64,000 nt of DNA from Lytechinus variegatus (lineage: Eukaryota; Echinodermata; Echinoidea; Temnopleuroida; Toxopneustidae). The notes under the pieces were generated by a model, which had not been told where the DNA came from, searched no databases, and was given only the letters and a program-made list of their open reading frames with translations. The stretch spans positions 34,552,500 to 34,616,499 of the forward strand of contig NC_054749.1 of NCBI RefSeq assembly GCF_018143015.1, read 5' to 3'. Made by a program: the position numbers and the translations under genes. Shown piece after piece: positions 47,570 to 61,158 of this stretch; the stretch's first letter is position 1; each line of letters begins with the position of its first letter.

Positions 47570-50500
47570 GATGACTAACTCAGCTCCCATACTATTAATT
47601 CATCCGGTGACATGGACAAAATCTTGAATAAAAAGTGATATTTTCTTACCTAAATCACCATATCTTGCATCAAAGATATCAACATCGATACTTCTTAACA
47701 TTGTAGTTAAAAAAAACAAGGGGTCCCCAAAAAGTTGATTTTTCACGTTTTTCCACTCATTCAATGAACAAGGTTATAATATAACCTTGTTCTCACTTAT
47801 ATCTCCATGTGTGGCAAAATAAGGGTGGCAAAGTTGGGCTTATTTTCTCTTTTTCTTTGAGGCATATGCTTGATTTTTTTACACCGACAGTTTCCATTAC
47901 ACCTATTATTCATACAACTTGACTCTTATTTGAATTTGATTCTTTGAATTATTTTTTTCTTAATTAAAAATAGAGATCAAAAAATGAAAATTTTCTTGCC
48001 ATATTACTTTCCATCAATAGAGGGCGTACAAAAAATATGCCCAAAATTTCAAGTTTTTGAGCGCTCTGGTGAATACAAAAATTATTCCCAAGTTACTAAT
48101 GAAAAATAAATTGCAACTGTATGGAAATTAGTAATTTTGGTCTCAAAAGTGATATTTTAATGATTTTTTAAAGTGTGTGCTCTGTACAACATTGGCATAC
48201 CATAGTCCTACCTGTAGATTCCCCACAGGCAGGGTGGTAGCAGTGAACAAGTGCGTTTTTCCTGATATTCGTGGATGTCCTTGCGAAAAAATAGCACTTT
48301 CGCGAGCCGATGTTGGCAGCCATTTTTTTCTGAGAATTCAATTCTACGATCGAAAATATAGTTTAATAAATGAAAATTATGACAACAACTCAAAATGTAG
48401 GAGATGTCAGCACCTGGCCGACAAGGATTTGTGCCCAAAATGTCAGTTCCGTTCCCATGGTCAGATGGCCACATGAGTTTGGACAAAAAATTTACGAAGA
48501 CAAGGGTCAAAGCTCTTAATTTTTCATAAAAAATACATCAAAATAATCCTCACCTCAAGTCCTAAAACATAATAAAAATTACTTAAAAGTTACAGAAATT
48601 CCATATAATTTCTGAAAAAGCAAAATATATCATGTTTATAAATTATGTGCCAAAAAATACATTGACAAAATGGTACCTCGCGCCTTGCTCAGCTGTATGT
48701 TGCACACAGGGTCCCAGCTCAGATGCACGCACAGCGTATAATATTTTGAACGTAAACATTGCCGCGCGTCAGTGAAAATCCATGAAATTCATCATGCCAG
48801 CCAATATCTTTGGCTTCAGTATGCTTTGGGCGATGACGTTGAGGTTGAAGCCGAAATACAGCCATTCCCGATATCGATATTTGGATAAGCATTGGGTATA
48901 GTATTGTCCTTGAAAAGTGACTCAGAGACTTGCTGACATTTGAGAACAATTACTGGTTGGAAATTCTCTCAAAGTTGGCCTTTCCGAAACTGCATTAGTG
49001 CCTTGCAATTGAGTCAACAGCATCAAATCGACCTATTGAGCTGAGCTAAATGGACAAAACATCATTGCCAGCAACACAGAAATGAGAATCGTCCCACAGG
49101 TGCAGTTCTTTCCCCTCCCCCCATTCTGCAAGCCAAGCAGTGATGTTAAGAGAGTGAGTGAAAAGAGGCTAAGACAAAAGATGAAAAATGAGTGTTGGAA
49201 TCGATAATAAAAAGAATAAGGTGACTTCGATCTAAAGGAATATGTGGAAACTAAAATTTGAAATTTATCAATGAATCGAGCGATACTTTGTACAATAGAA
49301 GCAAACTTGTACAGAGTCTTAGAGATATATATTTTTGCTTCACGTCATTTAGCAAGTAGACTCTGACATACATTAAAATGGACTTCAGAATATGGGCAAG
49401 AATGTTAAAAGTGATTGTCTTGCCCTGTTTTTTTCCAAATATTTTTCATGGTGGTTTTCATTTGTTTTCTGTGTTAGGTATCATTCCTTTCCTCAAGTTC
49501 TCATGGGATAAGGAGCCTGTTATAGTTGTGTCTTGCCTTCTAGGTTCAACATGTGAGTATTCAATCTTTTCAAAATTATTTTTAAGATATTGATGTAGAG
49601 GTATTCAATAATCAAACCAAAGTGCAAGATTTGAATTTTCACGCGTTACGTGGTGTGTGGCTGCGTGGCAACAATTACCAATTTACATCACAATACTTTG
49701 CCAGGATTAATTTATAAAGTTCATGAATAACCTAGAATCAGAATGAATGACAAGCAAATAGATTAAGTTGCCCAAATAATGGCAAGAATTACACATACAG
49801 CTATAGGTAATGATAATATTGACTGGCTTCCCTTTCTGGAACATCAAATATAATGACCTCAAAAGAACCATGCTGTCTTCATCTAAAGACGAAGCCCAGT
49901 ATGATTCTGTTGCAGGCAATATATTTTATGTTCCCATCAAAGCCAGTCAATATTATAAAATGATATGGAATTTATCTATTTTTAAATTCATTCATATTTC
50001 ATAACATGTATCAAAATATCCCTTTCATGTTTGCATCAATAATCATCAAAATCTTCCCATTTATTTCTCCCTCCCACACTACACAGTGCCTCTCACGTGG
50101 TTACTTGTTCCTAACTCCTATTGGGATAAAGTGAAAAGAGATGCTGATGCTATACCAAACAAATATCCAAGTAAGTAGTCACCCCTTGCATCTTTGAGCT
50201 TTATTTTTTTTATGAAATAGTTTTCTATTTTAAGTAGTTTGCAAAAATTGTGAAGAATTGCAATCTTGTATCACTAAGCTAAATTACAGTGATCTGAAAA
50301 TGACATTGTCTATATTTTGCCAAAGAGATGCATGGGTTTACTTCTCTTTACATTTTAAGGAGAATAAATCAACTTTAGGATTTTCAAAAATAAAGTTTCA
50401 TTCCTTATTTTATACAGGGTTCATGAATTTATTACTTGCAATTACTTCAAGCACAGTGAGATAAGAATGATATCCTGGCTTAAAAGGTGGTGTTGTAATA

Positions 50501-51212
50501 CTAAACTTGTAAACAAGAGTGCAAGGCGAGTGTATGGTATCACGCTCGGTGTCCGTCCGTCTGTTAACTTTTCCTTGTAAACTCAATAACTTTAGTTTAA
50601 CTTAACTTCGGCTCATTAATTTGTTGTGTATGATACAAGCATGAATCCCAGGAAGCCTATTGATATTGAGGTCAAAAGGTCAAAAGTCAAGGTCACAGTG
50701 ACATATTTTCATGATTTCATCTTCCCCTTCTGCAGTCCCTGTGAACGTGATAACTTCAGTTTAACTAGGCCCATATAATGTGGTGTGTATGATACTAGTA
50801 TGGATCCCAGGAAGCCTACTGATTTTGAGGTCAAAAGGTCAAGGTCACACTGACATGTTTTCATCTTGCCCTTCTGCAGTCCTTGTAAATGTGATAATTT
50901 AGTTTAACTTAACTTAGGCTCATATAATTTGGTGTTTGTGATACTACCATATATCCCAGTTCTATTGATTTTGAGGTCAGAAGGTCAAAGGTGAAGTCGC
51001 CACCTCCACTTTTCTTGCTTGACCAATAATTCCATTTTCCATGTTACAGGCGGGCGTATTATGTGCTCGCCATAGCGACACTCTTGTTCTAATAATCAGT
51101 ATGTGATGGTTTATATATCTTGGTTCTAAATATATATTCTTTTTCTTTTCTTCCCCTTGTAGTACCAATCAGATATGTGGAAGGGAAGACGGGCGAGCCA
51201 ACCTCAGTATGA
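45350..51212 (+). CDS. NDUFA3: NADH dehydrogenase 1 alpha subcomplex subunit 3, complete, four exons
   Basis: This is an accessory single-span subunit of mitochondrial complex I in the inner membrane. Exons are 45350-45395, 49478-49552, 50087-50170 and 51163-51212, with consistent phases and GT/AG borders. The product is 84 residues, the same length as human NDUFA3. It begins MATRVISPAREAWRKG. The key block is FLKFSWDKEPVIVVS (human FLKNAWDKEPVLVVS), followed by a hydrophobic segment to about residue 48 and a tail with NKYPIPIRYVEG (human YNYPVPVRDDG). Intron 1 is 4.1 kb and contains a G/C-tract transposon and two unassigned candidate exons. The ATG lies 53 bp downstream of the right end of an 18 kb Harbinger transposon, so the native upstream promoter may have been displaced. 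A poly(A) signal AATAAA occurs near 51905. Confidence 0.95.
45813..45908 (+). other. candidate exon, unassigned, in NDUFA3 intron 1
   Basis: The plus-strand frame TLDFKVVGKHRFIAEVIFAE, then TPSRYAPGLLP, ends at a perfect GTAAGT donor. The minus strand is open too (FGKYYFSNEAMFADYFEIQG). Strand and identity are undecided. Confidence 0.25.
45985..46122 (-). other. candidate exon, unassigned, in NDUFA3 intron 1
   Basis: A 46-codon frame with AG before and GTAAGC after reads DCAFKEFRYSYKITEELNQ, then VCEIISATNGLPCISVEETS and EVTFEAE. It looks protein-like, but no family is recognised. The plus strand is also open over part of it, and CpG content is high, so it may belong to an inserted element. 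Confidence 0.3.
46542..46595 (+). other. candidate first coding exon in NDUFA3 intron 1
   Basis: ATG followed by 18 codons (MFFKRNFKEKSRKDLNDS) leads straight into GTAAGTG. Upstream are CGCGCGCCC and a 5' UTR-like stretch. It could be a nested gene, an alternative start, or chance. No downstream exon was identified. Confidence 0.25.
47033..47570. mobile_element. G/C-tract-capped element, third family, 9 bp target duplication
   Basis: ATGACTAAC lies on both sides (47024-47032 and 47571-47579). The ends are CCGGGGGG...GCACT and AGTGCCCC...CCGGG, with a C run of over 40. The inside has three spaced GCTCCAAGGC / GTTCCAAGGC words each followed by a purine run. It sits in NDUFA3 intron 1. Confidence 0.8.
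50508..51092. mobile_element. repeat element with GTCAAGGTCACAGTGAC core
   Basis: The ends AACAAGAGTGCAAGGCGAG and GCTCGCCATAGCGACACTCTTGTT are imperfectly inverted. Inside are three diverged units of about 150 bp with TTGAGGTCAAAAGGTCAAGG and CCCTTCTGCAGTCC. It sits in NDUFA3 intron 3, ending 70 bp before the last exon. Confidence 0.65.
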
Positions 51213-51925
51213 CATCTGGAAAATGCTTTGTGACCTTTGACCCTTGGAGTGCACCAGAATGTTCATTACATTACATACCACCAATCAGCGCTTCCTTTGA
51301 TGAGTGCAAGGATATTCATTGCTCCTTATTCAGGGAAATGAATGACTGTTCAAAGAAAAGATATTCAATTTAACATAAAAATTTCAACATATTGAGTCAT
51401 TGATAGGTTATTATATTCAAATGCACACTGTTGCATGTCATGAAGGACATGGATGGGTGGTTTTGATTGCTTAGTCTTGTGTTAATACTATATGGGGGAA
51501 GTAAATGGGCAACTATATTGATTATTATGCTCAATGTACGAAAAAAAAAAATAATTTACCCATGTTATTTGGAAAGACAATGAATTTCTGAACACCGCAG
51601 GGAATTGACAAGGCGCATAGAGCTAACCCAGTAGTAATGTTCCCATGGCATCCACATATTAACACACATGTTAGTTCATGAAATAAAGCTTCAGTCAATG
51701 TGGTAATGTTTTGAATGTACCTGTAATGCATTCTAAATATTATGTGGAAATTTTATCAAGTCATTTGATAATAACTCTTGCTGTATATAGATATATGTAT
51801 ATGTTTTTAAAGTGTTTGATGTGATGTCAGTGAATGTGCCATGCATCTTACAAAGGAAACCATTATTTGAGGAAAGATTTCTTTTGAATGGTAGTGATGT
51901 TACAATAAAATGAGATAACAAAGAG
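51213..51925 (+). other. probable NDUFA3 3' UTR
   Basis: Non-coding sequence continues from the NDUFA3 stop codon without a recognisable repeat to an AATAAA at about 51905. The extent is inferred from that signal only. Confidence 0.4.
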
Positions 51926-52283
51926 AAATACTGATGTATATTTTGCATTTTGTATCATAGAGCTTACTTGTTGAGGGAGATTTCATAATGTATTATATAG
52001 ACAATAGTTGTGAGAGGTTACAAAGATCCCTATATACTGCAAAGAATGTTCCTCAAAACACGACTGGGAATTATTGATGTTTTATCATAAAGTAATCGAA
52101 GTTAAAATCAATTATGACATTCTTTCTAAACTATAGTTAACAATGTTTTTTGGTTTTTTTATTCCTCTTTGGTACATTTTCTTTAGTTGTTTGAACTCAG
52201 TCATGTGAGCATCGTACAACGTGTATCAAATGAGAAGAGACCCAAAATCTATTAAGATAATGGTGATTGTTGTATGATTAAGG

Positions 52284-52494
52284 GGATGTTGCATGAAAAT
52301 ATTTGCGATCAAGTGCAAATATACTGTTGCAATTTTACAATCGATAGATCAATGTTAGTTATAGCAAATCAGATTAAACTTCTTGTTTCACACAGATTAG
52401 CAATCGATCACTAATTTGCAATTACCTGCAAGACATTTGAGTGATTTAGGGACCAAAAATAGACTTGCAATTGATTGCTAGTTTCTTGCAACAC
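52284..52494. mobile_element. MITE with GGTGTTGCAAGAAA-type ends
   Basis: Left GGATGTTGCATGAAAATATT and right TTTCTTGCAACACC are inverted, with further inverted GCAATCGATC / GCAATTGATTGC words inside. Confidence 0.6.
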
Positions 52495-52499
52495 CATAT

Positions 52500-53649
52500 A
52501 AGTGTTTATTTTTCTATTATTTTGGGAATAATCTGCTTACACATTACTTGTCACAGTTACCCATTGCAAAACTTTGAGTAAAGGGGAAGATGAATGAGAG
52601 ATAGGGTGAGAGTAGGGAGATAAAAAGAGTGAATGGGTAAAGAGAGGATCTTGGGAGGGAGAGGTCATGGAAGTAAGGGGGAGGGGAAGACTTAAGACAG
52701 TACATGCTACAATCGAGGCTTCTCTAGACAATAATGCTCATCCTTTTAATAGGTAACAAGATTTAATGATAATGGTGGGCTAAAATTATTGAAGACTGAC
52801 TGATTTTAACCTATGTTTAAATCATTTGTTGGGTTAATTTAATCTAGCTGTCAACATCAATTAATGGTAATTCTTAAGAGGTTAGAATAACCCATGGTTA
52901 ACGCGCATCATAATTCTATCAACCCATGGCTGACACTAACAGCAACCTTTGCAAACTGACTTTTTTGCTTGATTTTAATATACAGGTGGGGGCTATTTGA
53001 TTTGCTATGTATGAACACTACGAAACTTTGCCAAGTTTTTATTTTGACAAATCTGATCGAGGGTGGCTTAATCCTTTATATTATCAAAGTTTGGTGGATC
53101 TGCAGATTGTCTTTTAAGATTTATTTCAATATTGTCTTTGGTCAGAAAATTTTATCATAAAAAAATCATTATTGAATTGTGTATAATCTGTTCTAAGTTA
53201 GGAATTCAGGGTATACAGCGCGTCCCCCCAAAAATGTCCCTTATATGCGGCTAAATTACTTCAAAAAATAATTATTATTCTCAATGAAATATCTGGAACT
53301 AGGAAGCTCATATCATGTTCTAACTTCTACAAAAATTTAATTGGTCTCACTTCAGTGGTTTTGAATACACTATTATGTAACAGGGTGCTTTTCAGCCCAT
53401 TCCAAGTTTGCATGCATGCAGTACTGCTGTGTGTTCTGCACTTTGTAGCATATCAACCCCCTTTGAACATTCTGACCAAGGAATAACCTGATCTGACCAG
53501 GGAAATCTCTATGATCTAACCAGGCTCATCAAATCACCAAAAAATGCCTTTAAGCCAAGGCAGGTGAGATAGTCACCTAAGGTATCATGTAACATAAGGG
53601 CTGTAATAAACACATGGAAAAAAACCCCTAAATACACAGGTTAAATATA
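52500..53649. other. intergenic, no gene seen
   Basis: A purine-rich run (52565-52695, GGGAGA/AGAGGAT words) is the only notable feature between NDUFA3 and the right-hand gene's putative 3' UTR. Confidence 0.5.
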
Positions 53650-56600
53650 TAGTCACCAAGATCATTTATTACTTCAACATAAAAAAACAAACACAATGGA
53701 ATGTCAACACAGCGGAATAAGACAACTGAAATTTGTAATGTATTCCTGCTTAAACAACAATACTGATAGCTTCTTGTTAATCTTATGCAAAAATGCAAAT
53801 CTGTCCAAGTTTAATAAATTTGGTATCCACATCAGTACTTGTTCAACTAGAACATCTCTGTCTGAACTTAATATATGAATGAATCATACTTGGTCTGAAA
53901 AGAAAAAAAAACAATCAAAATACTTGGTTCAGTTGTAAAGGGATTCAAACTCTTTTCCAAGTTTTGGTAGACCATCAATAAAATGGTTTTTGAGGATTAA
54001 TTTTCAACAGGTCAGAAACAAAATAGAATCAGTGTGAAGCATTTCCCTCATAAAGTTGTATATAAAACAGATCAGAAACATTTAAAACTGACAAGACTTC
54101 TTTTTTCCAAAGAAAATGCATGAATTGCTGACTGCATGTGGGGAAAGGTCAGCCCATAGAACAGATCAAAGTCGGCTACTGGATATTGAGACTTAATAGA
54201 CACACACATTCATCTTGAATTACACGCTATATGATATCACTTTACAGTAAAATCACTGATATTAAATCAGTTTCCGATCAATTCCTATATCAAGATATGA
54301 GCTTTCATCAGAGAAGACGCAGTATATGTAAAAATCCCTTTAAAAATGAAAGTAATTGTGTGTTGCTTCTTAGCTCAAAGAAAACAAAGTTTTTCATTTA
54401 CATTAGGCCTTCAGTTTTTTAAAATAACTATTTACAAAAGCAACTCTAAATTTGTTATAATTAAGAATGTGTAATTTCTCCAAGATGGGCATGAAATTTC
54501 ATGACATCTGTCGGATGTTAGGATGTAGCACACATTTTAAAAAGCCGACTCATCAGGTGTAGAACAAGGCGCATTCTTGACAAGAATGTTATTTTCCATT
54601 GTGACATAATCAAATAAGGACAATAATTCCCATTCCAAATTATACATAGAAAAACACAACCTCACAACTGAGTGACTATTTTTCTTTCATAGATTATTTT
54701 TCACAAACAAAACATTGTAAACCAACATAACAAAGAAACAATTTTTGCCTTTTCTTAAAAAAAAACTGGATATCAAAATATAAGAAACTTGTTTAAACCA
54801 ATTTGTTTTTTAAACTCCAAATTAATCAATCAAAATATAGAAGTCTCATTGACATTTTTCTTTTCAAGATAATTCACTAAAAAAAGTAAGTATCAAAGTA
54901 ATGAAAAATCCTTATGAAAATAAATCATTCTTATTTTGCTCTTACATTTTTCTAACACAATCAATATTGTTCATAGAAGGAATATCAACACTTATACGTT
55001 AGGACGGCCCCCAAAATAAACAGTGAATTGCCCTACTAAATGTGATAATAAGCTCTCTTAAATTGCTGCTCAGTCCCTGTAAATTGCTTTGGTTTAATCA
55101 AGAAACTTGAAATAAACAGAAACAGACCTCATAAAGCAATTAATTTTCCCTGCTTCACAAAAATTAATAAACTGGATAGAGATGTGCCAATCTCTATAAT
55201 GTATTGAGTGCTTTAAGGAATTGTTAATACTACTGTATGCCATCCAAAACGGCAAAAAAACTAAGAAAACAAAAAAAAGGCAATACAGATAAAACATAAA
55301 TGGAAAATAAAATCATAGCCCCAAATCTCCTCGCTTCATTAGATTGAGATAAGATTGAAAAGACTAAAACATATTGTTACAATGAAATGTACACATGTCA
55401 AATATGAGACATTTGGCAGACCGACTAGAGGGTTTATCTGGCCAAGATATTTTCTTTTAAAACTAAGTTCCATGTTTCCTTGTGTCTATTCTAAAACGTA
55501 CATGTATGCAACACTATGAACTATCTGATAATAATAGTAGTGAGTGATGGTCGAAATGTTAGAGATGACAAGTATGATACATATAAATATAACAATGTTC
55601 AGTACAAGTATACAACAAAAAACCCCAGCAAAATGCCCCTTGAAAAAAAAAACCAAAGAAAACATTGGCACAAACTTGATATAACTTTCATGATAGTTGC
55701 AAAAGTAAAAAAAAATGAATCATTGAATTACAGGGCTTTCTTTGGCTCGACACAGATAGAAATATATGAACGTATCAACTCTGAATTCAGATTCACCATG
55801 AATTGTGATATTAACATAGGTGATAGTACACAGCCGCTGGTAATGGATCCTTCCCAAAAAGAAGAGAATGATCATGGACATTCAAGACATATATACAGGT
55901 GCAAAACCTTATCTGTTTGCAATAAAAGAAAATGCACACTAGAAATGAGAACAGAAAAAAATAAACAAAAATAAACACTTTCTTCTGAGCAAAAGGATCA
56001 GCAAAGAATCTACACAAGACAAAGTATTCTCATAATTTAGTGCAATGTAAATGAGCATTTCTTATTCTATGCCATGAATATGAAAGTACCAAACATGTAA
56101 TCTAAAATTGGTATGAGAAGGGAAAATGGGAACACTCAAAATAGCAATCCCTTAAAACTCATTCATCCACTTTCATCTATTATTAATCTATTACTTTTCT
56201 CATTCATCTTAATTCCATTACTTATGGCCTTTATTTTATTCATAAAGCAATCTAAATGCAATACACATATTTAAGATTACAATCTACCTTGAGAGTGATA
56301 ATAAAACAAACTAGTTTCAATGGGAAAATCTTTTTTTTTCTTGTTCCATCTCCTCCAGTGATGACAATAGAAACCATACAAAAAAAAATTGTTGGTCCTC
56401 AATACAGATATGTCATGTGCCTCTAATACTCAGAACTTCCACATGACAAGATACATGAATTTCACTTCTGACCAACCAGGCTTTTCACCAGCATCTTCTT
56501 AATAGACCCTCATCCTTTGCAATAGCTCACTGACACCACTTTCCATCCAAGTGACTGGCCAGTGGAGGCTACTTGGCTGGCTACAACACTATTGTAGTCT

Positions 56601-56836
56601 CAGCCCAAGACTGCCCCTTGTGAATCCTGTCCATGCAACGATTCACCACTGGCCATGGGGAACTGGAAGTGTGTCTTGAGCAATAAAGCAATGTGAGAGA
56701 TACTTGGAAGAAGACTACGGACTCCTGGGTTGCAGTCTACAAGTGAACACATATATGGTGTAACAACTTGCCTTGCACTGAGCTAGCCCATAGGCATACA
56801 TATAATCACATACTTACGCAACTGAACCCTCAAACT

Positions 56837-57000
56837 GGGGGCCGTTTCATAAAGCTGTTTGTAAGAGCGACTTTAAGAACGACTGGTGAACCTTTCTTAC
56901 GCGCTTAACCATCGCCAATGAATATACCATTTTCCACAAGAAAGGATCACCAGTCGTTCTGAAAGTCGCTCTTAACTTACGAACAGCTTTATGAAACATC
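56837..57000. mobile_element. MITE with GTTTCATAAAGCTGTT ends
   Basis: GGGGCCGTTTCATAAAGCTG at the left and AACAGCTTTATGAAAC at the right. The inverted repeat runs over 60 bp (GAGCGACTTTAAGAACGACT). Confidence 0.85.
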
Positions 57001-60000
57001 TACCTGATCCTTTACACTTATCCTATTAAACTGGAAGACATCTGTTATCTGTATGCAGGCTTTACGACCTATGCAATGGGCAAATAACTACATGTAAATC
57101 CATGCACAGTCATTATTGATACATGTACCTCCAAATACATACAACAGAACATTCTATTCCGTATCCTCTTCCCAGCTATGACTGTCTTTATCATCTGAAG
57201 ACCATATCATTCATGTTCTCTTATCTTCAGACAGGTCTTGAAGAGGAAATATTTCAAGTGTTCAAGAGCCCTTGAATACAAGGCCCATTTCATAAATGAA
57301 AGGCAATAATGAAGCTGACCAAATATTATCACATCCAATTTGCGCAATTCAAACCAAAATCCTGGCGAATCTATTAAGAGAGACAATACATTTCCATTTC
57401 CAGATAAGCCATTATTCAGAACTAGAATACCTGAAAAGAGATATCTTTCCATCAAACATGTTAAATGGGACTTCCCAGATAAAAAATGCAAATAAAGGAC
57501 AAAGGAAAAGTAATGTGCTATTTAAAGAAAAAGAAAAACCAGAGAGCAAGAGACAGAAGGATCAAACCACATTTTAACTTGATTCTCGAGTACTCCCTTT
57601 GATTTCCAAATTCTTAAGTTCATACTACAGTATTGTCAACACATAAAAGTGCCTAAACCACTCCTTGGGGAATATGGCAACAGTTAATACAGCAAGTGTG
57701 TTGACACAAATCTAGCTCAAACATTATAACAATTGACAATTTATTTTTTAATTTTGTTGGTAAATTCCAAGGAATAAATCCTTTTGATTTGCTATTAATC
57801 CTGTTCCTATAGTAGTTACGATTTACTGAAGTGTCCTGACAAGAATGATACAGCCAAAATATGTACGAATATGAAGGCTTTCTGCTACGTACCCAGCAGA
57901 AGTGGTCACTTCATATAGGTTTCATAAATGTTCCTTTAGAAACATTTTTATTTGCTACTAAGGTGGCCCTTACAGTGTATATGGAAAGAATGTTTTTAGT
58001 ACATACATGTACATGTACATGTATGGCTACATGTGTAGACATACATACATGGGTTTCCCACATACATGAAATATGAAATTGTCCGCTACTTGCAAGTCAA
58101 AAAAGGGTTTACGTCATCTACTGAAGAACCCTTTTTTTCAGTAAACAAAGTGTCTTCAAAATCAAGGAAGTTGCTTTACAACTTGAAAGAACAAACTATA
58201 TCGATACAGGTATTTTAGAATAGATCCTTTTCTTTATCACAAATAAATCTGGTAAATATCATACTGCTATTCTACTCCATATAATCATTCATTCTCCTTA
58301 CTTACTACATGCAATAAAAATGAGGCAGTATACAAATTATGTTACTAACTACACTACAGAAGATTATTGTTCTTCTTTGGAAGTACTTCATATTGTAATA
58401 AAATATACAAATCTTAATGATTTGCTGCTAAATTCAAATAGAATAAGTTCCCTAAAGAATGCAAATATCTGTTACCATTTCATACTGATTTTAAGTATGT
58501 AATGATCTTACTTAAGCTATCTCTTTTTTAAATGACAAAATTCACAGGAGTAACATCTGAAAAACAGAAATTTATGTTGATTATTAAAAATAATACAATA
58601 AATGCGAACAGCAAATCCAGTTTTATAATTCACCGTAATGCAACTATTCTACAGTTTGACTATTGTAGTTTCTAATTTGCTTTCAAATAATGATTTTTTT
58701 TGGTTGGACTCTTCAAAAGTTGAACAAACAGACATGCATAAGTACATTTTTGTCATGAATCATTTCCCCACAATTTTTTTTTCTTCACATGAAGCACAGT
58801 GCTTCATTGATTTCTACAAACATGAAACAAACTCAGAAATGTTGCTTCATATGGTACTTCACATCGATAGCAAAGTACAACAAGTAAATAAGATGTAAAA
58901 ATAAAAGTATATAAGAAGCACATACAAATGACAAATTCCTTGTCAAGCTCATCAAGTTTAGCTGCAAACTTTCCTTTAGATATTTTTGCAAATACCATCT
59001 TTGCAACATATCTTCTCCATCAACTCTCATTCAATACTCTCATTCTAATAGTGTAATAATGTCCAATTTGTCCAATTCCAATGGCTATTTGTTAGTCTTA
59101 ACAAATATTACACTTATACTAAACCTTTCGATGATTTCCTCTCACCTTGCACAAAAATAATCTTTGAACCAACATTTTCAACTTCTAATTAAAATGTTTT
59201 CATGAATACAAATATTTTATCATATCGCACATAGTGTATCATTTTTCCTTAATAATTCTACTAATATATACAACCTGCAACTATTTTCTTAAATATAAAT
59301 GAAAAAAAAAGGATGATTGAAATAAAAAATGCCATTTTAGCAAGAGTTTTTGTTTTGCTTTGCTACAAATATGGCACAATTCTTCCTTATTTACTCCAAA
59401 CATAAACATTTCAATATGTACATGTCTATGTATTAAATGTACCCTAACAGAAAAATACTAGCATCGGCAAACTAACTTGCATTCACAATGGGCACCTCTA
59501 TTCACTATATCTAACAGCAAGACATGCTTATGTATTTAGAACTCTTTCTTTACAGAATATATATTTTTACATATCAGTAACACCTCTGTTTACACACAAA
59601 TGATTTAACATACCTTTGTGCAAACAAGCTTCACACATCTTATATGAACGTAGAGAAAAAAAAAATGCATGGCAGTGGCAAGTATGTAAAACATAAAGGA
59701 ATGCATAAAATTATCAAAAAAATTATCACTACATTTACATTGAAATCAAGAGCCCAAATTAATAAGCTTCAGCATCAAAATTTCTTTATCTAGAGTTGTT
59801 AACTGAAACAAATACATTGGTGCAGAACATATTTCATTCTCCCAAGCCAAGATTTAGAACTTTTTCCTAAATATTGATTCTTTGATTTTATGTCAAATCC
59901 CTATTCCACAAAAGGCAAGTTTGAATCAAGAATATGAAAAGTATTCAAAGAAATTGCCTTTAATAAATCTGAGATTTTCTTTTTACTTTTCGAATGATTG

Positions 60001-60190
60001 TCTTTTACAATGCTCACAATTAAATCACATTTTATGCATTTCTTTGAGACACTTTGTAAATCAATTTAAAAAAATTAACTGACAGACTATTGCTGCAAAA
60101 ATTTGAGAATGAAACAAATCAAGGATAACAATCTTAGAACAGGAAGTATATTTTCTTCATTAAACACACCAATGAATATATTTTGATTGC

Positions 60191-60402
60191 TTAAGGCCTG
60201 GTCACACCGCCCGAGCGTCGTTGGAGCGGTCGTGGAGCGGAGAGAAAAAAATCATCACCGATCGCTACCATTCACCATTTTTGATTTCGATTGTTTTCTT
60301 TTTTAAAATTTTTTTCCCCAATTTTGTGAGCGAAATTTGACCCTCTTTTCCTACCGCTCCACGACCGCTCCAACAACGCTCGGGCGGTGTGACCAACCTT
60401 AA
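60191..60402. mobile_element. MITE with GGTCACACCGCCCGAGCG ends
   Basis: TTAAGGCCTGGTCACACCGC and GTGTGACCAACCTTAA ends. The arms extend through GGAGCGGTCGTGGAGCGG. Confidence 0.85.
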
Positions 60403-61158
60403 AAATAAAGCTCATCATTGAAACTATTCTCCCACATTGCAAGCCCTTGAGATGAATTGATTATAATTTGTCAGCAAATAATAATAGATTGAGCTCTAAG
60501 AAACAGAAGAAATCAATTAGGCTGTCAACATGCTTTCCTACAATTTTCATTAAGCCACTGAAATATTTCTTTCATGGAATAAGCATAGCTACCATTATTG
60601 CTTACCAAAATCATCAATGGTAGTCCTGCTACAACAAACATAAATGGAAAAAAATAACCTATATCCATTATGATAGTCACAAGGTTTTGTCACATGTTGC
60701 ACCTGAGTTGGAAGTACTGCAGTAAAATGAATTATCAACAAAATTACGACTGACTGTACACATGATAAAAATATCACTTACACGTTTATGTACAATATGG
60801 CAAGGAGTCACATAATCGTCACAAGGACAAGATTACAAACACTCCATTCAATGCTGTCATAAGTATAGATAACAGGCATTTCAGTGGAATGACAGCAAAT
60901 ATGACCTTGGGAGGGTTGTGAAACGATGCCTAAAGAGTCACTGCATTTTAACTGTGACATCAAACCTTCATGCCAACATAACAAACCACAGTCCTAATAA
61001 TACTGAATACTGGAGGGTCACTGAGTAAAAAACAAATTAATATAAAACATGTATTAAGACAATTATCATTCATTTCTATTAACAGTTGGTATTGCTTCAT
61101 GCAGACAAGAGTTGGAAGCAAAATGTATGTTACACGAAACCACAGAAGCTCTGATGCT

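Larger units (their letters stand above)
53650..61158 (-). other. long transposon-poor stretch, probable 3' UTR of the right-hand gene
   Basis: This 7.5 kb AT-rich run after the TAA at 61161 has no convincing exon and no large repeat. It contains only two MITEs (56837-57000, 60191-60402) and a short TACATG run near 58010. On the minus strand an AATAAA lies at about 53664-53669 with a GT-rich stretch after it. The contrast with repeat density elsewhere suggests an unusually long 3' UTR. The alternative is plain intergenic DNA. Confidence 0.35.

Noticed and set aside
47267-47578. Plus-strand frame ending in poly-proline
   Set aside because: It reads through the C tract and inner repeats of a G/C-capped transposon.
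48177-48510. Cys-rich plus frame and overlapping minus frame
   Set aside because: Both are open by chance; the CRRCQHL and CPKCQF spacing does not form a clear zinc finger and no splice support is seen.
55516-55974. 152-codon plus-strand frame
   Set aside because: Lys/Asn-rich AT DNA, antisense to the probable 3' UTR, with no recognisable domain or splice pattern.
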